Positions 1 through 12,310 of a stretch of 64,000 bases of DNA are shown here, one piece after another. This stretch comes from Homarus americanus (lineage: Eukaryota; Arthropoda; Malacostraca; Decapoda; Nephropidae). Every line of letters begins with the position of its first letter. The stretch's first letter is position 1. The DNA is taken from NCBI RefSeq assembly GCF_018991925.1, contig NW_024744357.1:4022508-4086507 (forward strand), written 5' to 3'. Position numbers and translations under genes: made by a program. Below the pieces are notes generated by a model. It did not search any database and was not told where the DNA came from. It saw nothing but the letters and a program-made list of their open reading frames with translations.

Positions 1-54
1 GATGAGTTCAAGAATATAATCTCAATCTTGCACTTGCAACTGACAAGAGTGACA
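1..54 (+). CDS. Candidate partial coding exon at the window edge, unidentified gene
   Basis: Frame 1 is open from the first base and reads DEFKNIISILHLQLTRVT, a helical, leucine-rich stretch. It then meets a strong splice donor (GTGAGT at 55-60). The exon would end in phase 0, which matches the phase-0 start of the terminal exon at 2508, so the two may belong to one gene whose 5' part lies left of the window. No family was recognised. The frame stays open for some codons past the donor, so the donor is inferred rather than forced. The peptide is short and chance cannot be excluded. Confidence 0.35.
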
Positions 55-2507
55 GTGAGTATAAGAGCTATATTGTTTATATATGATTTTTCTGTCTTAA
101 TAAGGGTTAGATTTAAAGGATTAAAGTTACAGGTGTAATACATGCAGCTCGGTCAACTTTCCAGGTGATAAGCCATTGATTTTTATTGCCAGAAAATGTT
201 GTTCTCTGAGCTACTGTGTCACCAACACTATTTAGAAAAATTTATTACTCCACTTTGTGGATTGTATATATTGTACAAGACTATAACATATAATTTATTT
301 TATTATATAATTTTGTATGTTCAGCTCATTTGTGTTGTCCATACTCAGTGTACAGTATCATGAAGTCAACAGTTCCTTCATGGCCAAGTTGTCAGTTGTC
401 TCCCTCCCTCTTGAAATGGGTTTATAATTATGGCTTTTAGTAAAATGATAAAGTTCAAGTATACCAAAGTGGCCACCACTGTCTTGTTATAAAATATCCA
501 AAATAAAGTGTAATTTCTTGAACTGTGAAGAGTGTTCTCCTGTTGCCCCACAGACAGTACTTGTCTGTAATTTAACTATATTTATGTGATTTGTTTATTA
601 TGTAGCATATTTTATTACACAAGTGATAAAATCTCCACATTTTGCTTTTATTCTTTGAAAGCTTCAGATTTTCATTTCACACATTAGTATTCATTACATA
701 TCTGTAGATGATCACCTAAGAATCTCCATCCCAGCTTATTTCACCTAAAGATTATCCACCCTAATTCTAACCTAACCTAACTTATCCGAACCTCATCCCC
801 CCAGATAGTGTTAGGGTGGTTAATCTTTAGGTGAAATAAACTGGGGTGGAAATTTTTCAGGTGATTGCATATAGGTGTTAAAACTTTCACCAGTACAAGT
901 GCGTATATGAATCTACATTTTGTTAAAACTTGAATCACCGTGTCTCTGGTCATATGGTCATAACATTTTACAGGGTGCCAACCAGAAAGGTGCAATGACG
1001 CTTATCAACCAAAAGTGTTTCAATTGATAGTTGTCAGAGAGTTGTATGCCCTCTGTCCTCAATGGTGTATTATTGTCTCTTTGGAAAGTTGGAGCTCAGA
1101 TATTGAATGGTCAGGCGTGATTCGTATCCTACTTCGAATACTGTACTTTAATGCTGTTACAGAATCTGTGAAGAAGCAATATTTCGACATCGTTATTATT
1201 ACAGTATTTAATCGTTATTCCTCAGTACCTACCTGAAGTGTGTACAACTTTATTTTATTTTATTTTATACATCATAGCCCTTTCCTTCCTAATGCAGGGT
1301 GTTGAGAAACAAGAGAAAATACTTAAATTTTTTCCTTTTATTTTTTTTTTCTTTCATCCATTCTTACTGCTGTCAAAGATATATTCTTCTATGGTAAATA
1401 CACTTTCCACAACAAGGCCCCATAATCTGTTTTAATGGTCACACATTAGCCAGTAGTACACTTCAGCTGCCTGTCCTTTTTCGTACACACACTGCCGGCT
1501 CTTGAATCTCTGCCCCCCCTCACTTCTAGGGCGTCCTTTATGCCGGTCTTCAATCTCCTGAGTCTTGGTCTTCTCACCTTTTTACCATCTATTTCTTGAA
1601 TTATTTTATTCCTTTACCAATCTTACCTTTATCATTTTCACAGTATTTCCTTTAAACCTCAGCAAACCCTGATCAGCTTTCTGTCTAGAGCTCATGTAAT
1701 TTCTGTATCTGTCTCTTTATCTCTCTCATACAAAGTAGAGAGAAAGGGGAAGACTGAAGAGGTGGAAGGATGGGGTGGAATAAGTTTTAGAAGTGAGGGG
1801 GGATGGAAGTACTACAGGGAGCAGCGCGTGTAACTAATGAGAGAATATAACATTGCTTGGTTTTCCTGTATGTCACAGCATTTAGAGTGAAGGGGCGGGA
1901 GTTTTGGTTCTTGATTCTGGCCTTTTACATTATGATATGATAAGGCTTGTGAGAGTATTGACACACACACACACATTTCCCCAGGGTTTTAAATGCTACT
2001 GTATCTCCTTTACCGGAAAAAGCATAATAGTTAATTTAATGATCTTTGAAATTTTTTTTTTTCACTCACAATAATGTATAAGACATTTTCTCAGGCTTCA
2101 TTGATCATCTGAACATCAAGTATATTTCATCTTCTCATCGTACCATCAGTAAGCATTTGTACATAATTACATCACACATCTTAAGACTGATGATATATTC
2201 CTATAGGCATTTCATTAAACTATCATTGTCAATATCTTTCTTTGTTTTGCACTCTGATAACCCCGTTTTATATATTGTGTGTTATCGTAGCAAACTCATC
2301 ATCATATCATTAAATGTACTTTGTTTTTAGTCTTATTTGCCATAAATTGCTCATGTGAGAACTTATGATAAGGTGTATATGTATTTTGATAAATCCCCAG
2401 GAGAATTATTGTAATATTTCTGACAGTACGGTTTAAGGCCTTTGACCTATCTGTGTCTGTATCATGGTTCATTATACTGTATTCAGGGTAATTTTTTTTT
2501 ATTTGAG
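55..2507. other. Probable intron of the upstream gene; no other gene seen
   Basis: AT-rich sequence between the two candidate exons of the left-edge gene. It contains one inverted-repeat MITE (711-865), short homopolymer and (CA)n tracts, and no other ORF with coding character. Small overlapping ORFs near 1015-1435 look random. Confidence 0.4.
711..865. repeat. Foldback MITE with about 54-bp inverted arms
   Basis: The left arm begins ATCACCTAAG and the right arm ends CAGGTGAT. Near-complementary pairing continues inward through TTTCACCTAAAGATTA to a CCACCCTAA/TTAGGGTGG pair. The short centre contains two or three CCTAA units. A diverged relative of the arm lies at 53630-53745. The structure is typical of a non-autonomous foldback element; no coding capacity. 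Confidence 0.75.
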
Positions 2508-2603
2508 AATGATCCTATAGTACTTCAGAATCTTAATGAGAGCCTGCGATTCAGTGAAGAAGAAAGACGAAATGATATAGACTTGCCTTTTCCAAGTACG
2601 TAG
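2508..2603 (+). CDS. Candidate terminal coding exon of an unidentified upstream gene
   Basis: A long T-tract ending ATTTGAG forms a convincing acceptor (AG at 2506-2507). It is followed in phase 0 by 31 codons and a TAG stop. The peptide begins NDPIVLQNLNESLRFSEEER and ends DIDLPFPST; it is charged, helical and low in the amino acids typical of random AT-rich ORFs. Together with the candidate exon at 1-54 it would form the C-terminus of one protein. The family is not recognised. An AATAAA near 3154 could be the poly(A) signal, but the 3' end is not determined. Confidence 0.45.
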   Translation, partial: NDPIVLQNLNESLRFSEEERRNDIDLPFPST

Positions 2604-3453
2604 TAATTATTTGTAGATTACAGTTGTGAAGAGATGATTTAGTGTGACATGTATACGTATATTGCCAGGCTGAAGGTTTTGTGATGGAGCAGTTTCTTGT
2701 TAATGCAAGAACTGTAATTACTATTTTAAAAATTTTCTGTGTGTGGAACATTGACATTTTACAATGATTACTTTCTTTCACTACTTTATTTAAACTTTAT
2801 TATTATTTTATTTGTACAGTAATGCATGACTCCATCAAGGGGATGGTTGTGACAATGGCCTTTAGCTGCCCTGATGCTTCTTCCCTCTTTACTCTTTATG
2901 TTCACTTGCCAGTTTTCTCAATTATGTTTTCCTCCATCTTCATCTCCTTGATATCAGACTAAAAATACCTTCATTTAATATCAGGGGAATTATGCAGCAT
3001 TAGTGTTTTGAGGATACTATGTATTTTACCCCATATGCCCATTAGAGATAAACAGTGAGTTGGTCACTGCTTATCACTCTCAGCATTGGCAATCAACTCC
3101 GTAAAACTGACTACCAAATGATTACAGTATGTGATTAGTCACTTAATATTCAGGAATAAAAATGATATGCTAGCAGTACTGTATATACTGTTTTACACTC
3201 TACTGAGTTACTATTTCACTCAACTTTATTTTCAAATAATCACTTAAAAGACACTTTTGTTACTGTATTCATTCTTGAATTTTTTAAACTGTGTCCCAGT
3301 ATTATTAATGTGCAGACAACAAATAAACCATCCCACAGAAGTAATTAATACTGTAGTGTATAAAGCCCTGGTAAAACCCTTACTCTGGGTAACTGTAACA
3401 TTTCTCACGTGGAAACCAATAGAAAACAAAGTCTCGTCTTCATCCTGATAACA

Positions 3454-3554
3454 TTAACCCCCTTGTGTATGGGGTCCTCCCTCTGCTGAATAAAATCATC
3501 TGACATTAGTCAAATAAAATTTTAAAAATGGCATCCCAGTAGTGAAGGGGTTAA
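3454..3554. mobile_element. Short TTAA-flanked MITE, copy 1
   Basis: About 100 bp bounded by TTAACCC and GGGTTAA, with the TTAA target typical of piggyBac-type insertion. The core shares CTGAATAAAAT and TTAGTCAAATAA with copies at 38758-38860 and 42809-42908. Assignment to piggyBac rests on the TTAA ends only. Confidence 0.65.
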
Positions 3555-3559
3555 TGTTA

Positions 3560-5880
3560 GTGATAATATAGTATACTGTCTTGGTTATTTATGTCTCCGC
3601 CCATTATGGATACAGCAAGTTTCAGTAATTTGTTTGACAGCTTTCTTTTATTGTTAATAATTTTACTGCATTTAGTAAGTGCCATTTATTCTTAACATTG
3701 TTCATTATATTTTTTATAATGATCTTTCTTTGCCAGATATAATTAATTTTGTGGGTAAAAGTTCTCTCATTTTCAATATTTCTCTGAATAGTTCACACAC
3801 TTGTTAGTATGGACTCTGTGAAATTCATATGATGTTAGTGTAATGTATATTGTTCTAATGCTCCCTGAAAGAATCATGATGGAACTTTACACAAATATGT
3901 ATTAGATGAAGAGAATATGTCACCTCTAAATATAGGATGACATGTCAAAGGTCAATATTGTAGACCAGGTAGATCAACCAGTCTGTTGGCTTCAATGCTT
4001 CTCTAAACATTTTCTTAATTGTAGTCTTCAACTCTATACTTTTTAACTTTCCCAATAATTACATTATAGTAAATCCTGTCCAATGAGCAATTTGTAAGTC
4101 CACAGCCCATTGAATTGTAGTACAAAATCTGCACAGTGCTTGCAATCCTGAGCCTCCTGCAGTGTGAAACTGAAATACTTGTATACACGAGAAAGTTTAA
4201 AGTGTTTTCTGGCTTAATAACTTGCTAATGTTTTCTTGTACTACAGGATGTTTATATGATGGAGTTTCCTTGCCTTCAAAGAATCCACTCCTCCACCCTC
4301 TCCATTCAGACAGGATTTATTTATAAAACCATTTGGGTAAATTATCCACCATTTCCCCAACCCCCCCCCCCCACACCCTCATCACAACTATTGTCCCCAA
4401 ATTAGGTGAGATCAGGTGCAACAGGTAGTGACAGAAACAGATGATTAGTGGTGAATGGCCCTGGGACAAAAAAAGGCAGAGTCATAGCTTTGGTGTGAAG
4501 TGTGATGATGAGCCAGACACAGTTTAAAAAATTACTGCCCCCTAAGGACAGCTGTTGTACCCAGTCTCCCTTGTTTGGAGCCAGTGGGTGGGAGAGGGAG
4601 AGGTGGGTTATAACTTTACCTAAATTAGATACATTTGAGTGGTAGTGAGAACATAGATTAAAAAAAAATCACAATCAATCCCCATTTTTCTAGGGAAATT
4701 ATAGCATTAATCGGTAGAAAGGTATTCAATCCTCCTCAAGTAAACATTGTGTATTACTTAAAATCACACTACATTAAAACACCCTTTGGATACTGAAAGT
4801 TCATACATCAGGAAGGCTTTTTCCATGAGTTTATAGGGAATCATTAGGGATTCATTCTGGGCAGTCTTTCCAAACCTTTTCCTATCCTAAAAACATGTGA
4901 ACAATAATAATAAAGGTATGTAAAAAGATGTAAAGTAAACAAATAATAATAATATAATAAGCAATAATTCAGTTGAAAGAAAAAATAATAATGTGCCGGA
5001 GTGACAGCACTAGGATCCCGCTTCCTCTATCAAGGAATAAACAATTGAAATTGAAATTGAATGCCGGATAGGAAAATATTAGTGACGTTGTAAATGTTAA
5101 AATTGGTTGTGAAAGGGTTATCACTACTCTTGTAGTTGCACTAAAGTTACAATCATGTCTATAACTCTTTTAATATTACAGTACTGTATATAATAATGAA
5201 AAACTACGGTTTTGGGGTCAAAGTTGTGATTCACATATTGGGCCTCTGCGAGCTAATGCTCTCTAACACTCGTACATCCCAGATTACCCCCTAAATACTG
5301 TGCATGTATCTCAGCAGGGTGTGTAATGTAAGAATGTGGATAAGCTATGTGTTAAGATGGATGGTATTGAGGTACAGGTAGTGCAGGTCTTTCTCAGTGA
5401 AAGGTGATGAGGTGTGGTCACTTACAAGTCTCTAGGGTGCCCCCCACTAGTAGACGGTCCTCCTCACCAACAATCTACTAAGGCCTTGTTAATGCAACAC
5501 AGTATAAATAAGTAACACTAGAGAGTCCTGCTGAATCAATTTGAGGGATTATTTGTGGAATACTATACAGTACTGTATTGGCATATGTAGTAGACCTGTC
5601 CTCTCCCCCACGTCCCAACTATTTTTATATCTTCTCTCATTTTGCTTCGTTCTTGATGTTTTCACCATAGACATGGTTGATTTATAAAGAGCAATATTAA
5701 CTTCAATGTGACTGTAGGAGTGTAACTCCTGTACTTTGATTATTGTAGATCACCCATAAATGTCTTTGCTCCTTTCCACATTAAAATGGATTGCCTTTAT
5801 TATTATGTATGTGATATGGCCTCTTCCTTCTCAGGTTTTTGTCCCAATGACACTTGTTTTGTGTTACTTCCTTGAATTAG
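3560..5880. other. Intergenic stretch without a supported gene
   Basis: AT-rich DNA with scattered TACTGTA/TACAGTA words, a C-homopolymer near 4362-4374 and one retrotransposon 3' tail (4994-5062). Possible 3' UTR of the upstream gene lies left of it. No exon-like ORF with splice signals was found on either strand. Confidence 0.5.
4994..5062 (+). mobile_element. 5'-truncated non-LTR retrotransposon tail, (ATTGAA)n end
   Basis: Carries GACAGCACTAGGATCCCGC, then a short block ending CAAGGAATAAACAATTGAA and about three ATTGAA units. This matches the 3' ends of the longer copies that finish at about 56973 and 60317. Only the last 70 bp survive, as expected from 5' truncation during target-primed reverse transcription. 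Confidence 0.8.
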
Positions 5881-5885
5881 TTATA

Positions 5886-6191
5886 CAGTCTCTCCTCTAC
5901 TTACGACAACCCGGATATACGACGGCCATGGTCGTATAAAATATATTTCACATTACGTATTTTTGAGTCCCGATGCTAGTGATCGCGCTGTGGACTCACA
6001 GAATTTTAGTTTGTAATTCCCTTTAAAATGGCTGGCAAGCGTAAAAGTGAGAGTTCTCGTGGTGCTGAGAAGAAAAAGAGACACCCATTTTAGAATTTCT
6101 ATGTATTATTTTTGCCTTTTCGACTTATGACCAAATTGACTTACGACCTGGTCGTCGGGACGGAACCACTTTGTAAGTCGAGGAGAGACTG
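5886..6191 (+). mobile_element. Non-autonomous pogo/Tigger-like element (306 bp)
   Basis: Ends are CAGTCTCTCCTCTACTTACG and its imperfect inverse GTAAGTCGAGGAGAGACTG, flanked on both sides by TA. It encloses a 21-codon ORF (6028-6093) starting MAGKRKSESS and rich in Lys/Arg, which resembles the N-terminal start of a Tigger transposase. The rest of the transposase is gone. Confidence 0.8.
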
Positions 6192-6199
6192 TACTGTAT

Positions 6200-9100
6200 T
6201 TGAGGGAGTGTGACTTCTCCTCCCTATGTAATCAGGGGTGAAATAAGCAGTACAGTATTTCATTGTATTTTGCAACAGAAAACTTATGAAGTGCAGCTGA
6301 AAATGTGAAATCACATAGCAATGTTTGTGATTCATTCATCATTGCATTGCAAGTACAGTAATGTAATTAATTTTTCCAAATGATCTCGTCCCTTGGTGTT
6401 GCTATTTCACACACACACATAGTTGCCCTTAAAAAGTTTTGCATGTAAGGAATTTTTTAACAACCAGAAGGATCATGAGCTCCCTGATTGGACTTGTCAT
6501 TGGTGATCCAACAGTAGTGCCTGAAGTTTGTGTATAGTGTATTGTACAGGGATGCTACCTGGTTGGTTGACTGATAAACTCATTTTAACAGTTCTTTATA
6601 TAATTCTTGGTAAAATAATATCCTCTGGGATTACTATCAAAAGTTCCTGTGAGTGTTGTGTGTATCTGAGTATTGGTGCTGAGAGCCACTTCAACCTTAG
6701 GATTTGGCAGGGAATCTGTGTTTATCATATACTTGTGGTACATGACTGGCAGAAAAGTTGGGATGTATAGCTCATGTGTTGAGTCATACAGCACCTGACA
6801 TCTGTGTGTGAAGCGCAGATTAAGTGCCATGAGCTGTATATCACTTGATAGGTGATGTGATGTCCGGGCTATATGTGTTGAGTTCTGTTGCATAATATTT
6901 GCCTTGAAGTAGAGGTTTCACATGCAGGTTGTGAGTGTTTGATCCATAGTGCATATGACTTTTAGATGTGTATTGTGTATTAAGACACACTACATGAATT
7001 ACAATAACGGGATAATATGCTGGTCACGTTTACTGAACCTTCCAGTGCGTGACGAGAAGTAGAGATGTAACATACAGGTAATGTGTGTTGAGCCAAGCTG
7101 CTTGTGATAGTAGTAGAGGTGTAATGTTCTGAGCACATGCATTGAGGTACACAGTGCATGACTTGCAGTAGAGGTGTTATGTAATATTAACAGTAAACCT
7201 TAGGGAATTCCTGGCAAATTTATTTTGGGTAAAACCAATACTGTACTATAATTGCTTTCAAGCTGTGCAAATAGATGTATTTTGTAGTCTCACAGGAAAA
7301 TAGATTAGATTATTTATGTTGACTATTTATTTGACATATACAGTACAGTACATAAGTACTGTAATGTATGAATGTGAATATTAAACATTAGATGATGCTC
7401 ACACCCCATGGTTATTGTATGATTCTCATCAGTGGCAGACTTCCAGCTCACTTGGATACATAGGACTTAATGGGTATTTTCTGCTGAGTAAGAGACGTGG
7501 TGAAGAGTTGCAGTCTGGTAAAAACGTTTTTTCACTTACTCGTAGGTAATGTGGCAAACTAAGTTGAAAAGTTTCAACAAGAATTTTTTTGGAAATTACT
7601 AATCAGTACAGTACAGTACTATACTTAGTCTACTGCATAACCAAGCCTGTACAGCTGTAGGATTAGAGCTGTGTCTCATGGATTGGGCATCCAGTGTTAC
7701 CAACTAAGCAATGTTTCCCTAAAGAAGAATCAATTATTACTGTAGTTCCTTTCAGTTGCAATAAGTAATGATTTTAGTTTGCTCTTAGAGTACATACCAT
7801 TTTTCTATGCAGTATAAGGCCTTGAAGGTTTATATTATTTTTTTATTTTGTTTTGTTTTGATAGATATCTGTATAATATTTTATTGGGGTCTTTTTGCTG
7901 TACTGTATGTGTTAATGTTAGCAAACTGGTATCAGTACTGTACAGTATGTTGTGAAGGTATTTTGTCCAAACGTTTTGACAGTGTTATGTTAACACCAAA
8001 TAGCTGTTTTAATCCATTTCATAATCATAATTACTATTCAGGAATAACAAGGGCTGTTTTTATTACCACTGAGTTGATAAGAACTCAGTACTGAAATAAC
8101 TTTGTATATCACAACAAATTAAGAGTGAAATAATGTACCTGTATATTATAACTCACTTGAATATTATACTTTCATAAAAATCCTTTTTATCTTGCTTCCC
8201 CTTTTCAGAAAAAATCCTAGTTTCTAGGGTAACCAAATTAGTTGCTCGTTTGAAGCCTAAATGAGATTATCAGTCTTGGTGACAATATATGTACAGTAGT
8301 TTGTATTGTGTGTTTCTCCTTGCAGTTGTAGCCCTCTCCTGTTGCTCTATACAGTACCTGTTTCATGTACCACCACTCTCCCTTTATATTTCCTTTTTTT
8401 ATTGAGGTCTGCTTCCTATGATTCACCATTTGCAAAAGTAAGAGAGGATAAGAGATAATACAGTAGTTAGGTCTCATGATGTGAAACTTATGTATATGAA
8501 TATAAATTGGAAGACATTAGAAAAATACTTAACTACAATCAGTACGTACTGTAGTGAGAATTGCCTATTACAGTATTTTTCAGTACAAGCAACTGATGCT
8601 GTTCTCAGCTAGCAGGCAAGGTAGGAAGCTTTAGGCAGGAAATATGACAGATTGACTCACCAGTGTCCAAGAATAACCAATGAAGACAGTTACAGTATTT
8701 AAATCTAATCTCACCTGACTCAGATAATATTGTACAGTATTTGTTATTTGGGTTGACTATGTATGGCTGTGTTAAGCTTCACTCTAGCTCTGTTGTTAGA
8801 TATTTGCTGTGTTGGAAGGTTTCATAGATTTGTACATATTTACAAATCAAACGTATAGATTGGCTGAAATACAATCAACTGTGACTTCTAAAATTCGAGT
8901 ATGATTTTTTCTGATTTGAAGAGATATAAATTTTGTCTTGACTTTTCATTTGTTTTGTAACTTCCTGGCTCGGTTATGAGTTTACTAAGTAATACAGCAT
9001 TTGTCTATAAGTGCAACAACATCATACAAAAAAATAATTGCAAATTGGTTATGTTTTTCTTGGTACAGTATTGACATTTGAGTACAAGATCAGGTATGTC

Positions 9101-9519
9101 AGTTTAAATTGTCTGCATCCAAAAGGTTTAAATATGATTAAATTGATGGATGAAGAAGCATTTCCCCTGACTATAACTTATCTTGTGCAATAAACATGAA
9201 CCTAAAATTCACTAGGAATAAAGTCTGATCATTGTGATGGACATTTACAACAAAACAAATGAGAAATGCTGGAGGTATATTCTTCTCAATGATACGATCA
9301 GTCTTCATTCATTCTGATTTTTAGGTTCCTTTTTAATGCACATCCAAAAATATATAGTACAGGTAATCATATAGTGTACTTGAATAAAAAGATTACCCTG
9401 TATTTGGTGTTCTCTAACTTTCCAATTTCTTTGTGTTTCATTAATCTTTCTGAGAATAACTTGACACATGCCACTTTCAGATGTTTATAATAGTTCCTTC
9501 ACTGAAGTATAATTGTAAT
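6200..9519. other. Intergenic stretch without a supported gene
   Basis: AT-rich sequence with many TACAGTA/TACTGTA words and ORFs of chance character. Between about 6780 and 7190 there is a degenerate, roughly 60-110-bp repeated theme (AGTAGAGGT... ...GTGTTGAG... ...GTGCATGACT). No splice-supported coding exon was found. Confidence 0.4.
6780..7190. repeat. Degenerate tandem theme containing AGTAGAGGT
   Basis: The words AGTAGAGGT/AGTAGAGAT, GTGTTGAG and GTGCATGACT recur three or four times with irregular spacing, suggesting a strongly diverged tandem repeat. Unit boundaries cannot be fixed by eye. Confidence 0.3.
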
Positions 9520-9587
9520 CCAGTAATAACCTGAGACCAGTAATAATCTGAGACCAATAATAACCTGAGACCAGTAATGACCTGAGA
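9520..9587 (+). repeat. 17-bp tandem repeat, four copies
   Basis: Four consecutive units of CCAGTAATAACCTGAGA with one or two substitutions each. Short minisatellite, no coding role apparent. Confidence 0.85.
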
Positions 9588-9969
9588 TGACTTATTTGTT
9601 GTTGTTGTGTTACACGTTGTTGCTCTTATTTTTGGTGCCTCCTTACATTGTCTCAGTTATTATTAAAAGTTTCCAAAGGTTTGTCACATAAAATAATGTT
9701 ACAGCAATATTTGTATACCGACACCATGTTGAATTTCGTACGTATGAGTGTGTGTGTGTGTGTGTGTACCGGTATGTATGTGTGTGTGCTGATAACACAA
9801 GTTCACATCACATTACACATTTTTTCTGTTCTTATGTAATTATTTGTGTGTGATATTTAAATGAGTCACTTTATCCGTAAGTATTGTACAGTTAAAAATA
9901 AATGATGCCTCTGATGTGAGATTTTATCATTTCTTTCCTCTAAAGCAAAGTTGGTGGTCTTACTAGTAT

Positions 9970-10130
9970 CCAAGAGAGAGAGAAAGAAAAGTGAGTGAGA
10001 GAAAGAGACAGTTAAACAAAGAGAGACACACAGACAAAAAGAGACAAACAGAAAGAGAGATAGACAGACAAAAAGAAAGTCAAACCTACAAAGAGATACT
10101 GACTGACAGGCAGAGTAAGGTAGAGACAGA
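9970..10130 (+). repeat. Purine-rich GAGA/GACA low-complexity tract
   Basis: Imperfect GAGAGA, GACAGACA and AAAGAGA tracts. Low-complexity DNA only; a short (TG)n lies upstream at about 9748-9768. Confidence 0.8.
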
Positions 10131-10207
10131 CAGAATGAACCAAATAAGATAAGGAAAAGAAAGTCTTACCTCAGAGTGTGCTATAGTTATTCTAGTTAAT
10201 ATAAATA

Positions 10208-10588
10208 CAGTAGACGACATTTGCGGGTTTGTGATTTGCAGTACCGGTAAGCAAATGGTGGCTATGGTGGCTAACTTGTGAGCCTTTTCCCACAGCATTA
10301 TGTACTCTCAAAACCTACAGGGAAGTGTTTCTGTGTGAAAATGGCCCCTAAAAGACTGCCTAGTGACAGTGCTAATGATGCTAGTGAAGTGAAACGTAAA
10401 AGGCAGAAGTCAGTGATGATCCTGACAAAGAAAGTTGAATTATTAGACAAGTTAAAGGAAGGGATGAGTGGTGAAGAGCTGGTTGATTGTTTGGTATAGA
10501 TGATATACAGTAGTGCACTAAGGTAGTATAAGTTGCTATTCACACCATTCCTTGGAACCTAGCCCCCACAAATAATAAGAGTTTACTG
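10208..10588 (+). mobile_element. Non-autonomous pogo/Tigger-like element (381 bp)
   Basis: Begins CAGTAGACGACATTTGCGGG and ends in a diverged inverse finishing AGTTTACTG, with TA on both flanks (10206-10207 and 10589-10590). It contains the start of a transposase ORF (10341-10499). The central and C-terminal transposase regions are deleted. Confidence 0.75.
10341..10499 (+). pseudogene. N-terminal fragment of a Tigger/CENP-B-like transposase
   Basis: A 52-codon ORF begins MAPKRLPSDSANDASEVKRK and continues into a KKVELLDKLKEGMSGEELV helix pair. This has the pattern of the N-terminal psq-type helix-turn-helix of pogo/Tigger transposases, which bind the element ends. A stop follows immediately; no second HTH or DDE catalytic region remains, so it cannot be an active transposase. 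Confidence 0.75.
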
Positions 10589-10808
10589 TATATTTTTTTA
10601 ATCATTACAACAATAAAAAAAAAAATCTTGAAAATTTAACATAGATGCCATTATTTTGTCCAATATTTCCCAAATCACAATACAGTGTACAATATTATAG
10701 AGCTCGTTTTTTCCCTCTGGAGCTTGTTGTCACACTTCACCTAAATCATGAAAAATCTGCGGCTCTCCCCTTGAAAATTAATCTGAACTCAGAGCCGTTC
10801 TCAAACTT

Positions 10809-11560
10809 TAGTGAGTGTAAGGATAATCAAACAATCTACAACCAGTGTAAGGATAATATAACAATCTACAACCAGTGTAAGGATAATATAACAATCTACA
10901 ACCAGTGTAAGGATAATAAAAAATCTACAACCAGTGTAAGGATAATATAACAATCTACACCCAGTGTAAGGATAATATAACAATCTACAACCAGTGTAAG
11001 GATAATATAACAATCTACAACCAGTGTAAAGATAATAAAACAATCTACAACCAGTGTAAGGATAATAAAACAATCTACAACCAGTGTAAGGATAATAAAA
11101 CAATCTACAACCAGTGTAAGGATAATATAACAATCTACAACCAGTGTAAGGATAATAAAACAATCTACAACCAGTGTAAGGATAATAAAACAATCTACAA
11201 CCAGTGTAAGGATAATAAAACAATCTACAACCAGTGTAAGGATAATAAAACAATCTACAACCAGTGTAAGGATAATATAACAATCTACAACCAGTGTAAG
11301 GATAATAAAACAATCTACAACCAGTGTAAGGATAATAAAACAATCTACAACCAGTGTAAGGATAATAAAACAATCTACAACCAGTGTAAGGATAATATAA
11401 CAATCTACAACCAGTGTAAGGATAATAAAACAATCTACAACCAGTGTAAGGATAATAAAACAATCTACAACCAGTGTAAGGATAATATAACAATCTACAA
11501 CCAGTGTAAGGATAATAAAACAATCTACAGTCAGTGTAAGGATAATGTAACAATCTACTG
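10809..11560 (+). repeat. 30-bp minisatellite, about 25 copies
   Basis: The unit is CCAGTGTAAGGATAAT followed by AWAACAATCTACAA. Copies are nearly identical except for an A/T variant at one site and a few singletons; one early copy has a deletion. Because 30 is a multiple of 3, reading frames stay open through the array, giving antisense ORFs of 250 codons (YPYTGCRLFY repeats) and 230 codons (ILTLVVDCFI repeats). I treat these as by-products. One more diverged unit reappears at 13199-13215, just beyond the adjacent element. Confidence 0.95.
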
Positions 11561-11738
11561 TAGTGTATTGTATGTAGCCAGTTGTCAAATTTCTCTTTGT
11601 TAGGCTTGTAGTGGATACTCTCCCCTACAACTACAACTGCCGTTTGTCGCTGACCAGCCGATCCCTTGTCGAGTTTCCCAGCCAGAGCCTCGTGGTCTTA
11701 CAGAGGGGGGTCAGCTACTAGCGACGTCTACCTCCTCC

Positions 11739-11745
11739 TATATAA
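11739..11745 (+). promoter_or_regulatory. TATA box in LTR-like unit 1
   Basis: TATATAA lies about 130 bp inside the unit starting at 11607 and is followed by a C/T-rich leader. The equivalent position in unit 2 also has TATATAA, which supports a promoter of the element rather than of a host gene. Confidence 0.45.
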
Positions 11746-11850
11746 AGCTCCCAGCCAAGCCGTGACAGCCCTTCTACCTGAGCCCCGCAACACCTCTCTC
11801 TACCCCACGCTCTCGAACCAACAAGACCTCTCAACAAGCTCCTCAACCAA

Positions 11851-12142
11851 CGCCTCCTCTGAACGAGCTCCTCACCACACAGCAACTCTCTAGCACTGCA
11901 TTGTACATACAATATATATAAAGAAAACGCCATTGTGAGTTTCCCTTCTTACCTCCATCCTGAGTGCGAGACAACATCACGAAACCCCACAGGCTCACAT
12001 ACATACGTACATGTAGGAGATCTCGCACTAAGGATGGAGGTGAGAAAGGAAACTCACAATGGCGTTTTCTTTATATATATTGTATGTACAATGCAGTGCT
12101 AGAGAGTTGCTGTGTGGTGAGGAGCTCGTTCAGAGGAGGTTG
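11851..12142. repeat. Large near-perfect palindrome (about 120-bp arms)
   Basis: The segment 11851-11971 (containing GCACTGCATTGTACATAC and CGCCATTGTGAGTTTCC) recurs inverted at 12020-12142, with a roughly 48-bp spacer. Identity of the arms is high, so the inversion is young or maintained by gene conversion. Confidence 0.9.
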
Positions 12143-12310
12143 TAGTGGACTTCTCCCCTACAACTGCGTATCCGCATTCCAATGCGACAGTATCCTAGCA
12201 ACCAAGCGAGCGGCGACAGCAGATGTTACCGTAACCTAGCAACGAACCAAAGACCGGCGACTTTCTCGGGTTTTCCCAACATGACTCATAGAGGACTCAC
12301 GGCTGCGGGG

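Noticed and set aside
6585..6893. 102-codon minus-strand ORF
   Set aside because: Overlaps a plus-strand ORF and a degenerate repeat, with no splice sites or recognisable domain; length is reachable by chance in 64 kb.
10809..11560. CRISPR-like array of regular 30-bp repeats
   Set aside because: The repeats are head-to-tail without spacers, and the setting is eukaryotic. It is a minisatellite.
10801..11588. Long antisense ORFs (250 and 230 codons) as a repeat protein gene
   Set aside because: They exist only because the 30-bp unit is a multiple of three; two frames are open at once, and there is no promoter or splice support.
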